A stretch of DNA of 64,000 bases from Owenia fusiformis (GCA_903813345.2 CAIIXF020000008.1:28462005-28526004), one strand, 5' to 3'. Shown: positions 1 to 14,463, counted from the stretch's first letter. Notes: generated from the letters alone by a model not told the origin. Program-made: numbers and translations.

Positions 1-2335
1 AAAAACCACAAATAGTTTATTTTATGTTCTTCTTCCCTAATTATATACCCCAAAGGTCTGAAAATCTTAAAGAAGCCACAAAGACAGATGACTATGACTT
101 CCACATTTCCCTGTAAATTATTAAAATGCAAATACAGATAACGCTCAAAATTGTACAGATATGTAAGAAAATTGGATGGTATTGATTTATTCAAATTCTA
201 GAGAGAAAATATTGAAATCACAATTTAACATCAATCTAGAAGATGTGCAGTTAGCAAACATAAATATTTTTCCCTGAAAACTATTTTTAAAAAACACTGG
301 TGTGAGACTCAGGGAAAAGAAAGAGCGATATATCATTTTAACTTACTCATTGCTTTAAATCCATGATTTGATTATGTGCAGATATTTTTGAAATTGTAAC
401 GTTTTTGAAAAGAATGAAATGTTTTGAAGGGGTCCGTAAGACTATAATTACAGACAATCGTTGAGAAACGGTTGATATTATATGTTATTAAAGTCATTAG
501 GATAAAATATTGACTTGAAGATTGTCCAGATGGGAGTATTAAGACAATTTTAAATGCTATACCTGTAATTTTATTTCATTAAAAATGTGAAAAATAGAAG
601 TGCTTTGGGTTAAATGTGAATTTAGCTCCATATGAAAACAATGCATACTTGAGAACAATAAGATATTGTTAAATAATATCAACAATACAATGCTATTGGG
701 GGCAAAAATCAGTTTTCCAGTCCTCCCCTAAATCGTCAACAACCCCCCCCCCCCCCCAAAAAAAAAAAGAATAAAATAAATAAAACATCCCCAACACTCT
801 TTCTAACACCACTTTTTCTTTCAAAAGTACAGTTTTTTATTCCATAATTGAACTCAAATGAACCCCTGAACGTGTGAAGATTGTTAAATTGTTCTTTCCA
901 TAGAAACTTCTTTGACAAAATAGTCTTGTAAATAACTATAAAAACATCCTTTTAAACAAAAATGATTTTGATAAAATGTCTAGAGTTGACTGATATTAGA
1001 TAGCTAAGAATGATTTGAAAGATGACTTTTTAAATAAATACATTTCAACTGAGAACAAAGAAGATAGAATCAGCCAATTTTGGTCAATATTCTGCTTTTA
1101 AATTGTCTTAGAGAGTGACCAGATCAGCCTGACCTTGGGAGCTTTAACACAGGACATCAATTTCATGCCCAAATATGGAAGGTGCAAAAATAGAGCTGTC
1201 AATCAAATATTGAATGCATATGGAAAACTTATACTTAGATCCATTGTTGACTAGATGCAATAAATTAAATAAGACTTAGAATTGAAATTATAACATTGCT
1301 CAAAATTGTAACTGATAAATATGTAGAGGTCAGTGTGACCTATTTGGAAAAAACTATCAAATTCATATTCTGCTTTTCACAATGAAAGAAATGAAAATTC
1401 CTCAATAAATTGAGCCAATGTCAAGAATAAAATTCAGAGTTGATTGATTGAAAGGTTGATTGATTGATTGATTGATTGATTTATTATCCCACTGTACAAA
1501 GTCTGATAGGGATAAAAAAAGCCATCTGTCCATTGGTTTATTCATTTGATGTATAATCTTTGGATTTTCTAATCTGAACTTTATCTTCAAGGTACATTTT
1601 ATCAAAAACCTGATTTGCTAGAATATACATCAAGACGTTCCAATGGGCCTAATGGATGTGCCATTAAACTTTACATTAACAATATTCAAAATGAATAAAA
1701 TAATCAATTTTGTGATATCTCTTTCAAATGAGTTCACACCAGTAGTCAGTATACTAGTAATTTTCTCTCAAGAAATCCTAGGCATGTCTCACAATTTGAA
1801 ATTATTAGTATTATTTTTATAAATGCCTGCTCGTTATAACTTTATACCGTGTGAATTCTGTATCATCCTTGATTTTTCTAAATATTTTTTGAGGTAACAT
1901 TCAGATTTGAGATATGATATGTTGTCTTTGCTGATTTTCATATACCCTATGGTAAAACCTTCCAAAAATTAAAGAATCCTAGAAATATAAAAAATAAACC
2001 CAATGGATAGTTCTATGAGTTATAGATAAATTCATTTAACTGAAGTTGTGACAAAAATCACTTCATAATCTGAAAGATTGCAATTCCAGTTTTTTTCAAA
2101 ATTATCACAAAATTATGAAGACGCTGTGACCAGTAAATCCTTAAGTCGTATTTTTTTAGAGGGTGATCATTACAAGAAGAGACGATTGTATTTACTTATT
2201 TTTTATCTATAGTGCCTTATTACGCTGGTACGTGTGCAGTCTTCTTTGTCCGTACATAATGACAGGGCTGAGATAAGTGCCGTTGTGGAGTCTGGCACTG
2301 AAATATATTATAAGACGGCATGACTTTTACATGTA
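1..2335. other. No gene recognised
   Basis: AT-rich sequence. Contains a C15/A12 tract at 743-769 and a TTGA tetranucleotide array (1441-1481). No frame with splice or homology support. Confidence 0.6.
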
Positions 2336-2754
2336 CAGTAAAACCTGTGTACAGTGAACACTTATTGAGCCACAAAAATGTGTTTAATGTTTGTAGGTGT
2401 TACTACAGAGAGATGAATTTATACAGAAATCAGTGGAGTATGTGTTGTAAAGGGGTGTTCACTCGACTTAGGTATTCATTAAAGGAACGTATTCACAAAG
2501 ATAAGTTAAACTGTACAGTCAAATTATATAATGAGAGCACCTCCCTATAAACAAGTGTTTCATCATTTTTGAATTACAGTAAAACCTTCTTAGTGAACAC
2601 CTCTCTCTAGTGAACACCTGTCTCTAGTAGACACCCTTCCTCCACACATACTCTACTGACTTCTGTATAAATTTCTCTCTCTGTAGTGACACCTACATCA
2701 AACACTGAACATTTTTTCTAGGCCAAAAATGTTCAATATACACAGGTTTTACTG
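2336..2754. mobile_element. CAGTAAAACC inverted-repeat element
   Basis: Inverted ends CAGTAAAACCTGTGTA / TACACAGGTTTTACTG (with one mismatch), flanked by TA. A second CAGTAAAACCTTC start at 2578 suggests a nested or tandem copy. Interior repeats AGTGAACACCTCTCTCTAG-like units. Related ends occur at 33276 and 43150. Confidence 0.7.
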
Positions 2755-3849
2755 TATTTTATCATGTCATCTCATTAAAAGGAAAAAGACAAAGAGAGAT
2801 GGAGCATCAATGTAACCAACTGGTTGCAATTATAAAGGCAAAATTTTTGAATGCAGTGACGCCGAATTTTATGAATGTAATTCTGAACGATATTTGAAGT
2901 TGAAATAAAAAGAGGGAGAATGTCAGGTTACAGAGAAATGAATTAGACAGGAATTTATTTTCATGCATGTTTCATTTGAAAATGTTAACAATATGAAATA
3001 AGATAATATCAGATCAGACCAATCAACAAACTAAATCTAAATTGTTGAAATTATTTCAATATGAAAGTGGTCAATTTGAGGGCAACTGTCCTTTATAACT
3101 GCCACATAATGTGATACTCATCGTATCTCAAATCCTGCTACAGATACTTGGCTTTTGTAAGATCGAGATGCGATGACTATCTGGATGTTCTTAGCCTTAT
3201 AGATCAAAATTGAGATCTTCAAAACAGTCGGATAAGTGTTTCAAAAGCTACAATATGAAGGAACTCAATTCAGCCCATAAAACGGAACACATTTTCCTGT
3301 GTGAATTTTTGCTTTCTAAACCACCATAAGAAATATCTCACGTGACAAGGGTCGTATTAATAAATGAAAATAGAGTGAAAAGGAGTGAAATGAGCAAGGA
3401 ATAAAGTAAATGGGCATGAATTAGACACATTAAATTATATAAAAATGCAAACAAAATCAAACAGTTCACAGAAATTTTAAAGAAAAATCATGAAATATAT
3501 GTGACTTCTATTTTTCATTGGGGATTTTATCAGCATTTCAATCAAAGAACGCCCACCACCCTTGGCTTTGAAATGACAGGTTGTGTCAACCTTATCGATA
3601 AAAAACTCTTTTTATACTTTATGCCAATACAATTGAAAGTAAACTATTATTCATAAATATTATTGTTAAAATCCAAGTTTTCACAGTAAACAATACCTCC
3701 CTTACAAACTTGACATTATCTTTTTAGAATTTTTACATAGCTTATAAAATACTGTATCAAATTTTTAACAAGCATTGTAAAATGTTTGACCCTTCATTGA
3801 AATTTTGGAATCAATCTGTTCAATATAAATATGTATTCCTGAAGTATCT

Positions 3850-4330
3850 AGATTATGGATCATGAGATAAATCGTTTATCTGTCACCTCCATCAATGAGA
3901 GCACAAAAGGCAACATTTTAAAAATGAAACAAGGCATTAGCATGCAAAATGCCCCTATCTACCATTTGTTACAGACACTACACACCAACCGTCGAACACT
4001 AAAAACCTTGAGAAGGTCATGGAAGGTCAACTTTTAAGTTGAAAAATGACATTTTTGACCTTTTTGAACCTTTTTTTACCTTGAAAAGGTCATTGAAGGT
4101 AAAATTCTAAATCTAAAGTCAGATTTGAACTTCTTAAAACTTGAAGATGTTTTTAAAAAAATTGAAGTCAGTCTAAACAGTATTTGTTCAGATATTGGAA
4201 GTTGTAGGAATTTGTTACAGACGCCAACCACCAACCGTCCGGACAACACCACCAACTGCCAGTTGCCAACCACCATCACAAAAAACTGAGACCATACAAA
4301 TATGTCACCACTTTTTGGTGGTGACATAAC
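3850..4330 (+). repeat. GTCACCAC-hairpin dispersed repeat, copy 1
   Basis: Begins around GGCATTAGCATGCAAAATG, contains TTGTTACAGAC and ACCAACCGTC/CCAACTGCC strings, and ends in the perfect hairpin GTCACCAC-TTTTT-GTGGTGAC (about 4304-4325). Related copies lie at 4800-4950, 15350-15450, 16990-17030 and 37760-37925, always reading this way or as partial pieces. A non-autonomous element with a terminal hairpin is likely. Confidence 0.6.
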
Positions 4331-5443
4331 AAACCACTATAAATCATATAAATCATATCAGCAAAAATAATTCCTAAATCATTTAGTAAAATTCGGATTG
4401 GTCTAAAGTCTGATTGTTAAATCACACATTTCTGATACCGTATGAAATAAAAAAAATGAAGATTTTACAACAATCAGACTTCAGATTATGATTCAATCCA
4501 TTCAACTACAAATTTAATTCAAGACCACCCTGGAGACTATTATTAGCACATAAAGTATAAACAGGAATCAATAATTTAACAAATCTGCCATCACGACTTT
4601 TGTTTAATTCTAATTATGAATATTGTTTTGACATTAACTGTCATAATATTATATCAACAGCACAACATAAAGAATGATACACCACAAAGCTGCCTGTCAA
4701 AACATGTGCGTATAGCCACCTCATAAAAGAGGGGTCTGTTAAATAAAGGTATAATCGCACACAAGGCATTAGATGTAAGAGGCCCAAAGAATATGGGTTA
4801 TCATATCACCAATTTAATGCCAACCACCAAATGCCATTTGTTAAAAATGTTAACTGCCAAATGTCATTTGTTACAGACATTGAGTGCCAAATGCCAATTA
4901 CGGAACACCATCCACAAAAAAAGTTGGTGACTTTAACAATATGTCACCACAAATTAAAGTTGAGTATACAAGAGAAAACATCAACCATCAACATACAAAC
5001 AATACAAGGAATATTAAAGAAAATTAAATTCCCCAATAGGAATCAATCGTTACTTGTATACTTTTGGTACAAACTCCTATTTTTATAGAACACAATGAGA
5101 TGTGATCTCTAAATTATAAGACAGAAAATTATGTAATTAGCCAAATTAATAAACTGGGATTCTATCATTTTCATAGAAATAATTAAATAAAGCTATCAAA
5201 GTTTATTTTTGGATGATTGAATCATACAAAATCTGAAATTAAAACAATTTTTGAAAGGTAATTTTCTTTATTGTATGATCTGTAATATGAAGCCTTCTGA
5301 TTGGTCAGTTCTTGTGCTTTGCCAATCTGTATTGCTATTGAGATTGATCCCCATTGATCATCTCTGTCGCAATACAGAAAATATTGGTACGGAGGGGACA
5401 GTCTCAGTAGCAATACAGAGGATCACACGATAAAAACGTTGTA

Positions 5444-5575
5444 GAATGATTTGAAGTGCAATATAGGATATATTCTGCTCTCGATATTCAGTATTGGCAC
5501 TCGACTTTGTCTCGTTCCAATACGGAATTTCTCGGGCAGAATATATCCTGTATTGCACTTCAAATCAAAACATTC
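5444..5575. repeat. Short palindromic element
   Basis: Arms TTGAAGTGCAATATAGGATA.. and ..TATCCTGTATTGCACTTCAA of about 32 bp flank a 50-bp centre. This is a foldback of about 130 bp. Upstream (5290-5425) lies related GCAATACAG-rich sequence. Confidence 0.7.
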
Positions 5576-5638
5576 AATAACTTATAATATTGGATTCTAC
5601 CTCCAGTAATAGGTACTTCATATCAGCCTGTTAAATGT

Positions 5639-6468
5639 CACAGGCTGGTATCGAAAGATTTGTCCGCTGTGACGGAGCATGCTATTTTTCATGAAAATAC
5701 TAAGAATGCTTCACGATTTATCTCTAATTCATATGTTTCGTTATATCATAGATAATTACTTACTCCATGCAATGGATATATCATTTGCCTGTAACCTTCA
5801 CTTCTGTTTGAAGTCCAATAACGCTAGGAGTAAAATCTATTGAAAACGGCGCCAGAGTATCAAACTCTAAAATGTACCATTTCTTTTTAAACTTTTTAAT
5901 GGCATGATATAGTGACACGATAATATTAACATATGTTTACAGCATAACTCTGAATGTATTAATGATATATTGATGCATTGGGTATTTTTAATTTTTTTAT
6001 AAAAAATAATATTAATATTTTTTGTCCGCTGTGACGGAGCATTTTCACAGTTCACATTTGCAACTGCTCCGTCACAGCGGACAAAAAAATTAAACATTAT
6101 TTTTTATAAAAGAATTAAAAAGACCAAATACATCAACATCTCATTTATACCTTCATAGTTATGCTGAAACCATGTGTAAATATTATCGTGTCACTATATC
6201 GTGCCATTAGAAAGTTAAACAAGAAAGTGTACATTTTGAAGTATGATACTCCAGCGCCATTTTCAATAGCTTTTCTTCCCAGCGTAATTGGACTTCAAAC
6301 AGAAGTGAAAGTTACCCGCAAATGATATATCCATTGCATGGAGTAAGTAAGTTTGTATGGTATAACGAAAGATATGAGTTAAAAAATAAATTGTGAAGTA
6401 TTCTTAGTGTTTTTATGAAAAATAGCATGCTCCGTCACAGCGGACAAATATTTCGATACCAGCCTGTG
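5639..6468. mobile_element. 830-bp foldback transposable element
   Basis: The two halves are inverted copies almost end to end (about 390 bp each). Ends are CACAGGCTGGTATCGAAA / TTTCGATACCAGCCTGTG, with a 5-bp duplication AATGT (5634-5638, 6469-6473). The 20-bp block TTGTCCGCTGTGACGGAGCA occurs four times: near each end and again, inverted, beside the centre (6022 and 6064). No coding frame. Confidence 0.9.
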
Positions 6469-8192
6469 AATGTAAGATATCTATTCTTAAACCGAAATTA
6501 GATTAGATTAAAAATGACAAAGCTTGACAGTTTTGAGTTTTTCTTATCTTAGATATAAGGAGATAAAATGAAACAATTCTAGTCACATATGCTATACTAT
6601 AATTACTCAGACATGCCATATCTAGGTACATTCTCAGATTTGATTTTACTTTTTGTTTAATTTTGCTTTTTTTATCAGAGGACATCATATACAGTAAAAA
6701 TTACTGCTCGCCTGACAATTATACATATTTCATTTTTCATTTTCTCTCATTTTTACTCTCATGAAGATTTATCTTTATATTGCATTTACAAAAATTAAGG
6801 ATTCTATAATCACAAGTACACCCCCCCCCCACCATTCATTCCTTCTTTCATATGATTCACACTCTCACCTATTCCAGTATAATTTTATTTCTATGGGCAT
6901 AACTGGTTTCTCCCCCCCCCCCACAAAAAAAGGAAAAAAGGGAAAAAAACAAATTTGTAAAATTTGTTGAAAAACATTAACAACTCATAGTTTAAAATGC
7001 TTAGAATGCACCTATATACCATTAATGTAAATCTTAAAATGTCCATGGGCTTGATTCGCTTGCAGTGATGCAAACCCCAAAAACCGCCCCCCCCCCTCTT
7101 GACATTTACTTGCTATATGCCTCTAATTTCATTTATTGCACAGGAGTGAACTTGAATTCCTTCTGATTTCTTTCCATGAAAAAATATTTATGAAAAATCT
7201 GGTCCAAAGAAAAGGTCAAATAAAAGGGAAAGAAAGACCAATTTTAGGTCCATTTTAAGAAAAAGAATTGAGACTCCAAAAAAGGTAAACTCAGATATTT
7301 TTAAAAAGTGCATATTGTACTCTACCCATATGGGTATGAATGTTATGTACTTGAATTTGCTCATTTTCTGCTATTATATACAATTTACGCGGCAACGCAA
7401 TAAGCTATATTTAACATTTAAATACATTATTGCTTCGTATTGTGTAATTTTAGTCGTCATCAAAATTAAATGAAAGCAAGCAGAAGATCGCATCTTTACA
7501 TCATTTGCCTCAATTTTACCATCTTTTACTTAGCTGCACTTAAAATGGTAAGCCCGTTAATATTTTGTTTCAATGTTTCCCCTTTGTGGAAACAACCACA
7601 GCTAATAGTAAATTCTTTGAAATCTGAGAATGAACTAAAAGAACTGATTGTTTTTCTTGTACGCTAGACTCTCAGTTCTGTGTTTGGTTAAAGATGAGCA
7701 ATTTGGCCTAAGGCATGTTAGATAATAGGCATGATGCGAAAGAGGCAAATTATGGGCAGTTTAGCCTCTTCTGCCTCACCTATTCATTTACCCTCGCCTA
7801 ATTTCAGATCACAGCTATGCCCCTATATTCACTGAGTTCATTTTCTAAAACTCAAAGCAGGTATGAGAGGAATAGTTATAAATGAGGGGAAAAGCTTAGA
7901 TCTATTATTAATGTTCTCCTTTAAAGAGGTATCAAATTGAAATACAATCTGGACCCTTATATGAAATCAATTTAAGGCTAAAGTAAATTAGTCTTATGTT
8001 TACATTTTAGCTTTGCCTAGCCTGAGTAGCAGAGCTTTTGGAATTGATGAAATAAATATATAAATGAATAAATAAATAAAAAAAGAGTAAGTGAAAATGA
8101 TTTGAAGTTTTGGATCAGAAAATGTGCTAAGACACTCAATTAAAATTTTAATTTTTTCAGAAATGCATTCCAAACAATTTGTTTTGCATACT
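6469..8192. other. No gene recognised
   Basis: AT-rich with C/A tracts at 6820, 6913 and 7086 and an AAAT-type array near 8050. No supported frame. Confidence 0.6.
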
Positions 8193-9943
8193 CAGGGCCG
8201 TCAGATGGGGGGGTGCGATGGGTGCGACCGCACCCCCCTTTGTCACCCCCCAAAATAAATTTGAAAATTTTTTTTTTGAAAAATTTTTTTTTTGTATTTT
8301 TTTTCATTGACTCATACACTTTGAAAGTACCCAGAAAGCACCAAATAGCATCTTAAAATTGTAAAATTTTCTAGGGGTATTGGCCACCCCTCACACCACC
8401 CACAAAACAATGGAAAAGTTCTAAATTTATTTTAGAGTTTTGTCTCAGACACTTGCCCAGATATCATCAAATAGCTCCTTGATATAGTAAGTTTTTCTGG
8501 GGGACTTACTCCCCCTCTTGCATCTTGCACTTGCATACCCCCCCCCCCCCCTCTGGCACCCCCCCCCCCCCTTGACCCCCCCCCCAAAAAAAAAAAATTT
8601 GTGATTTTCTTAAATTCTCATAGACTCATACACTTTGAAAGTGCCCAGAAAGCACCAAATAGCGTCGTAAAATTGTAAAATTTCTAGGGAAGTGGGCCAC
8701 CCCTCACACCCCAAACAAAACAATGGAAAAGTTCTGAATTTGTTTTATGTATTGTCTCAGACACTTTTAAATTGCACAGACATCATCAAATAGCTCCTTG
8801 ATAAAGTTAATGATTCTGGAAGACTTACGCTTACTCGCCCTCTGGCATCCCCACTCCACCTCCCCCTCTGGCAGCCCCACTCCCTTAACACCACCCCCCC
8901 CCCCCAAAAAAAAAAATTGAGATTTTTCAAATTTTTTTTATTGACTCATACCCTTTGAAAGTGCCCAGAAAGCACCAAATAGCACCTTAAAATTGTAAAA
9001 TTTTCTTGGGAAATAGGCACTTTTAGGCACAGACACTTTAAAAGTGCCCAAACTTCATCGAATAGCACCTTGATATTGTAAATTTTGATATGGGGGACAA
9101 ACACTTGCTCCCCCTCTGGCACCCCAGCCCCACCTCCTCCTCTGTCTATCCCTCCCCCCTTTGACACCCCCAAAATTTGAAAAAAATTGTGATTGTTTTT
9201 CAATGTTTTTATTGACTAATACACTTTAAAAGTGCCCAGAAGCACCAAATATCATCTTTAAATTGTAAAATTTTCTAGGAGAGTTAGCCACCCCTCACAT
9301 CCCCCACAAAACAAAAGAAAATATTCTGAATTTCATGTATTGTCTCAGACATTTTGAAGTGCCCAGACATCATCAAATAGCACCTTGATATGGTCAATGT
9401 TTCTGGGGGACAACCCCTTGCTCCCCTACTGGCACCCCACCCAACTTCACCCTCTCATCCTCTTTGACACCCCCAAAAGAATTTGAAAAAAATTCACATT
9501 TTTCTTATTGACTCATAACGCACAGGCGTACCAGATGGTTGCAAATTCGCTCTAAATACAACCAAATTTCAAAATTTTCTTGGGGGAGAACCCCCAGACC
9601 CCCCTGAATGCTAGGTTTTTTATTCACTCAACTCTTATTCCCGTGGTGGTGGCGTACTACTTAGAAACTTACACTTTGAAGGTGCCCAGAAAGCACCAAA
9701 TAGCATCTCAAAACTGTAAAATTTTCTAGGGGGAGTGGGCCACTCCTCACACCCCCCACAAAACAATTGGAACATTTGGAAGTTGCATTTGTTAATTCCA
9801 AATCAATATAGGGAGTAACTGACCCCCCCCCCCCCCTCTGTCTTACGCGATTTGATTTACGCGGCAAAAAAATGACAATTTTATATTCTCTTTAGTAAGC
9901 TAAAAACCGCACCCCCCTTGGAGAAAAGTGTCTTACGGGCCTG
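8193..9943. mobile_element. C-tract array element with 5-bp duplication
   Basis: Starts CAGGGCCGTCAGATGGGG and ends TCTTACGGGCCTG, flanked by ATACT on both sides (8188-8192, 9944-9948). Inside are about five units of ~300-320 bp, each with the block TTTGAAAGTGCCCAGAAAGCA, then CACCCCTCACACCCC, then a C run followed by an A run. The unit may have expanded within a MITE of the GTAGCC/CAGGSCCGT type. Confidence 0.75.
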
Positions 9944-11595
9944 ATACTACACACAGCACTTCTATTTGAGCTCCCTTAAAGAAGAACGTGCAGTTCAAAA
10001 CAGTGCTGCCATCTTTCAATGTCAGGAAAGTGTAAAACACTTAATCCCGAAAAATTTAGCTCAACATCAATGATTTTTTCAAGTGAAAAGTATATGCCTG
10101 AAACAAAGTATTGGATTTTTACCCAAAACCCAATTATAAGAGGGAGCAGAAGGGAGAGAAATGATATGAGAGGTTTGAAAAATTTCAAAGTTTCACAATT
10201 TTGCAATACTGTTGCTCTCCTTCTTTCATGTTATGCCTATTATATGAAAGGTACAATAGTTCGGACTTCATTTCAGTATAATCCTTCTATTTTAAGAATA
10301 CCTGGCACTATTTTAAACTGAAAAGGGCATACTCCCCCCTCCCCCTTAATAAATTCTACAATATTTGATCAAATATATCAATTTTTCAGAAAATAAAAGA
10401 GATGTGAAAGAGAAAAATTGGTCGGTATTTTGAAAAGATTTCTTCCAATATTTCACTATCTCCATCCTTTCTAATTGTTTTATAAATTTATAAATGTATT
10501 ATCTTTGTCCTTTTTCCAAGTTTATATCCAAAGCACTCCCAAACTTCAGAGTGTCAAAGTGCCATGTTTTTTGTGGCATGTTAAATTTTCTATATTCTAC
10601 AATATTAAACAAATAGTAATATGTTATTGTAATCTTATATTAACAATCAGTCACTCACAATCTAATATACAATAATAAAAACTGATATACAATAACAACT
10701 TAATAATCTCTTTAAAACATTTTTAAAGAAAGCTGATATGGTATTCTTTAAAGTTTATAATTAAGGAATTCATTCAGTATTGGATATTATAAATAGTATT
10801 GGATACAAGAAGTGTATTGGATACCAAAAACAGTATTGGATACTACTGTATTATATTAGATACTAGATTTCACAGGCTCCCATGAAAAAAATCTTTCTGG
10901 TTAGTGCAAAGTTCACTCAATTCCTCTCTTAAATTTGAATCAAATGTTGTACACTTTTATACAGTTTACAGCGTTGACTAACATGCCTCTTTACTTTAAT
11001 CCTTGCTTTTTCCACTGCTTTCCATTCTGTTTTGCATTTCAATGCAATTGACTACCTTCATATATTTATACACAATTAAGAGTGTCAAGTTCATGCCTGT
11101 TTGCCTCATTTCTCGCTGATTCCACATACTTGTACATGTAGTTTACTCTATTTTTCACTTTTAAATATAATAATCGTGGCATTTTTTGAAAGGCAGAAGC
11201 ATAACTGTAAAATACCCTGCACATCGGTCTAATTATTGCATTTAATAAATGCTTTGTATATTATTGGTTGAACAATTATAAGATGATAATAAGATGATAA
11301 TATTTATGTACAGGAAAAATATAAGATTCTGGACTTCTTAATTTTTTTTGAGAAGCAGATTTTCAAACACATAATATAATATAATGACAGGAAACTGGGA
11401 CTATACAAATTCCTGATATTGTTTGATGTTTAAAGGAATTAAGACTAGATTTTCACATATACAGTATTTACAAATAAAAGTCTTATCTAAATATGTGTAA
11501 AGGAATTAAAAATAAACAACTTTACTTAAGTATACATGTAATATTATGCTAATAGTGTCCAATAATAGCTAATAATAAATATCGGCCACAATGTA
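9944..11595. other. No gene recognised
   Basis: AT-rich. Contains short degenerate GTATTGGATA repeats at 10775-10860. No convincing frame. Confidence 0.6.
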
Positions 11596-12359
11596 CAGGG
11601 TGTCAAAAACAACGGCACCCCCCTCTACAGCAAAATGTACTTAATGTTACATGGTGTGTCATATCTCATTTTAAAGACAATTTAATTTTGGAGTTACCCG
11701 AGAAATATCAGCTTTATATCATATTAGTTTACAGATTTACAGCGGATTATTAGTAGTTGGTATGACCACCCAGTTGCTGCTCGAACAGCAGTTTATCTGG
11801 ATCTATATGATTTCAATAAAAATTCAGATAAAGGTGTAGCATCGCATAATCCTCTTAGCACTTCCCTCACATTCTTCAGAATCACATCCTTACTGTATCT
11901 TTTTTCAAGAGACTCTTTTTCCATCAATTTCTATACTCTGTTTTTCAGAACTGAGCCCATATATTCAGTGTAGTTGAAATCTGGACTAATTCGTTCATAT
12001 TTTACTTTCTTAAGATTTGACCTTTAACCAGTAACAGAGCAGCAAAGAAAGTACCGAAGTAGCAAACTTTGAAACAATGTAGCTTTTTTAATATAAAGTT
12101 TTATTAAATGAAATTTGATGAGTAACTCCAGAATTAAACCAGAACAACGGCAACGCCAAAGCGTAGCGAATCCCATCGAACAGAAATGGCTGGCATTTTT
12201 ACAAACGAGCGCAAATATCATAAAACAACACACCAGAAAGGCCACCATTTTCAAAATGATTGCTCACTAGCCAAGTTGTCATCAGAAGAAATAATATGCT
12301 TTTAAGTAGCCACCTCTAAAATTTTGGAAAAATCACACACGTACTTGTAAAATAACACA

Positions 12360-12960
12360 CATAAAAATGGTGGCCATTTTTCAAAATGGCCGACTACTCC
12401 CCAAAGTTTTATTAGACAATGTGCCATGCTTAAAGTATTCACAAATCAAATATGAACAAAATCGCTCCACTTCATTTCGAGTTATAGTAAAATACGTTAA
12501 AAAGGCGGCCATTTTTCAAAATGGCCACCTTCTACATAACGTCATTAGAAATAGACAGTGTGCCATGCTTATAGTATTCACATACCAAATATGAACAAAA
12601 TCGCTCCACTGCTTTCCAAGTTATAGTAAAATATGTTAAAATGGCGGCCATTTTTCAAATTTTTTTTCAAAATGGCCGCCTTCTACCGAAAGTGTCATAG
12701 GACAGTGTGCCATGCTTATAGTATTCACATACCAAATATGAACAAAATCGCTCCACTACTTTTCGAGTTATAGTAAAATGAGTTAAAATGGCGGCCATTT
12801 TAAAAAATGGCCGCCTTCCACCAAAAGTGTCTTTAGACAGTGTGCAATGCTTATAGTATTCACATACCAAATATGAACAAAATCGCTCCACTATTTTTTG
12901 AGTTACAGCCAAAATCGTAAAATGACGCGTAAAGGCCGCCATTTTTCAAGATGGCTGCCA
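12360..12960. repeat. ~130-bp modules with GGCGGCCATTTT palindromes, block 1
   Basis: Each module has a palindromic ATGGCGGCCATTTTTCAAAA/ATGGCCGCC head, then GACAGTGTGCCATGCTTATA, TATTCACATACCAAATATGA, ACAAAATCGCTCCACTACTT, TTCGAGTTATAGTAAAAT. Minus-strand reading frames stay open through several modules and give a ~43-aa repeat with VVERFCSYLVCEYYKHGTLS. I read these as by-products of the repeat period. Confidence 0.85.
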
Positions 12961-13207
12961 TGTGCTTCTTTAATATCTACATTTGTAGCATTATTAATGT
13001 CCTTTATAATTTTTTTATATTTAAAACATATTGCTATTACAGTTTTACATATTGCACCTAAATTACTGTAAAATCGTCACTAAAATGGCCGCCATTTAGA
13101 AACTAGCGGCCATTGTGAAAATCGGCTTTCAAGCAGAACTTCTATCCCCATAGGGTATATGTGTACAAAATTTGAACAAAATCGGTCCAACGGTATTTGA
13201 GTTATTG

Positions 13208-13256
13208 CCCGGACGGACGGACGTACGTACGTACGTACGTACGTACGTACGGACGG
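13208..13256. repeat. GTAC/GGAC tetranucleotide array
   Basis: GGAC repeats, then GTAC repeats, then GGAC again. Every GTAC is a palindrome. It closes block 1. Confidence 0.95.
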
Positions 13257-13619
13257 AGGCGTTCCCTATATCCCTACGAACTTCGTTCGATGGGATAATA
13301 ACATGGCAGAGAAGCATCCAATATAAGAGGCCACACACTTTATAAGCCAAACTAGAATTGTTTTCATGGCCTGAGTTTGTCGCTAACATGCTAAATACCA
13401 GAACAACGGCAACGCCAAAGCGTAGCGAATCCCATCGAACAGAAATGGCTGGCATTTTTACAAACGAAATATATAGCAAACATCATAAAACAACACACCA
13501 GAAAGGCCACCATTTTCAAAATGGTTGCTCACTAGCCAAGTTGTCATCAGAAGAAATAATATGCTTTTAAGTAGCCACCTATAAAATCTTTGAAAAATCG
13601 CATACATGTACTTGTAAAA

Positions 13620-14220
13620 TAACACACATAAAAATAGTGGCCATTTTTCAAAATGACTGACTACTCCCCAAAGTTTTATTAGACAATGTGCCATGCTTAA
13701 AGTATTCACATATCAAATATGAACAAAATTGCTCCACTACTTTTCGAGTTATAGTAAAAAATGTAAAAATGACAGCCATTTTTATAAAATGGCTGCCTAC
13801 TATCTGAAGTGTCATGAGACAGTGTGCAAGGCTCATGAGTATTCACATATCAAATATGACCAAATCGCTTCACTACTTTTAAAGTTATAGTAAAAAACAT
13901 AAAAATGGTGGCCAAATTTTTTTTCAAAATGGCCGCATTCTACCAAAAGTGTCATAGGACGGTGTGCCATGCTTATAGTATTCACATACCAAATATGAAC
14001 AAAATCGCTCCACTACTTTTCGAGTTAAAGTAATATACGTTAAAATGGCGGCCATTTTGAAAAATGGCCGCCTTCTACCAAAAGTGTCTTTAGGCAGTGT
14101 GCAATGTTTATAGTATTCACATACCAAATATGAACAAAATCGCTCCACTACTTTTCGAGTTATAGCAAAAATCGTAAAATAACGAATAAAGGCCGCCATT
14201 TTTCAAGATGGCTGCCATGT
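13620..14220. repeat. ~130-bp modules, block 2
   Basis: Second set of the same modules, about 1.26 kb downstream, with the same order and the same minus-strand 43-aa periodic frame at 13924-14199. Confidence 0.85.
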
Positions 14221-14463
14221 GCTTCTTTAATGTCTACATTTATAGCTTTATTAATGTCCTTCATAATTTTTTTACATTTAAAACATATTGCTATTACAGT
14301 TTTACATATTGCACCTAAATTACTGTAAAATCGGCACTAAAATGGCCGCCATTTTGAATTGAGCGGCCATTTTGAAAATCGGCTTTCAAGCAGAACTTCT
14401 ACCCCCATAGGGTATATGTGTACAAAATATGAACAAAATCGGGCCAACAGTATTTGAGTTATC

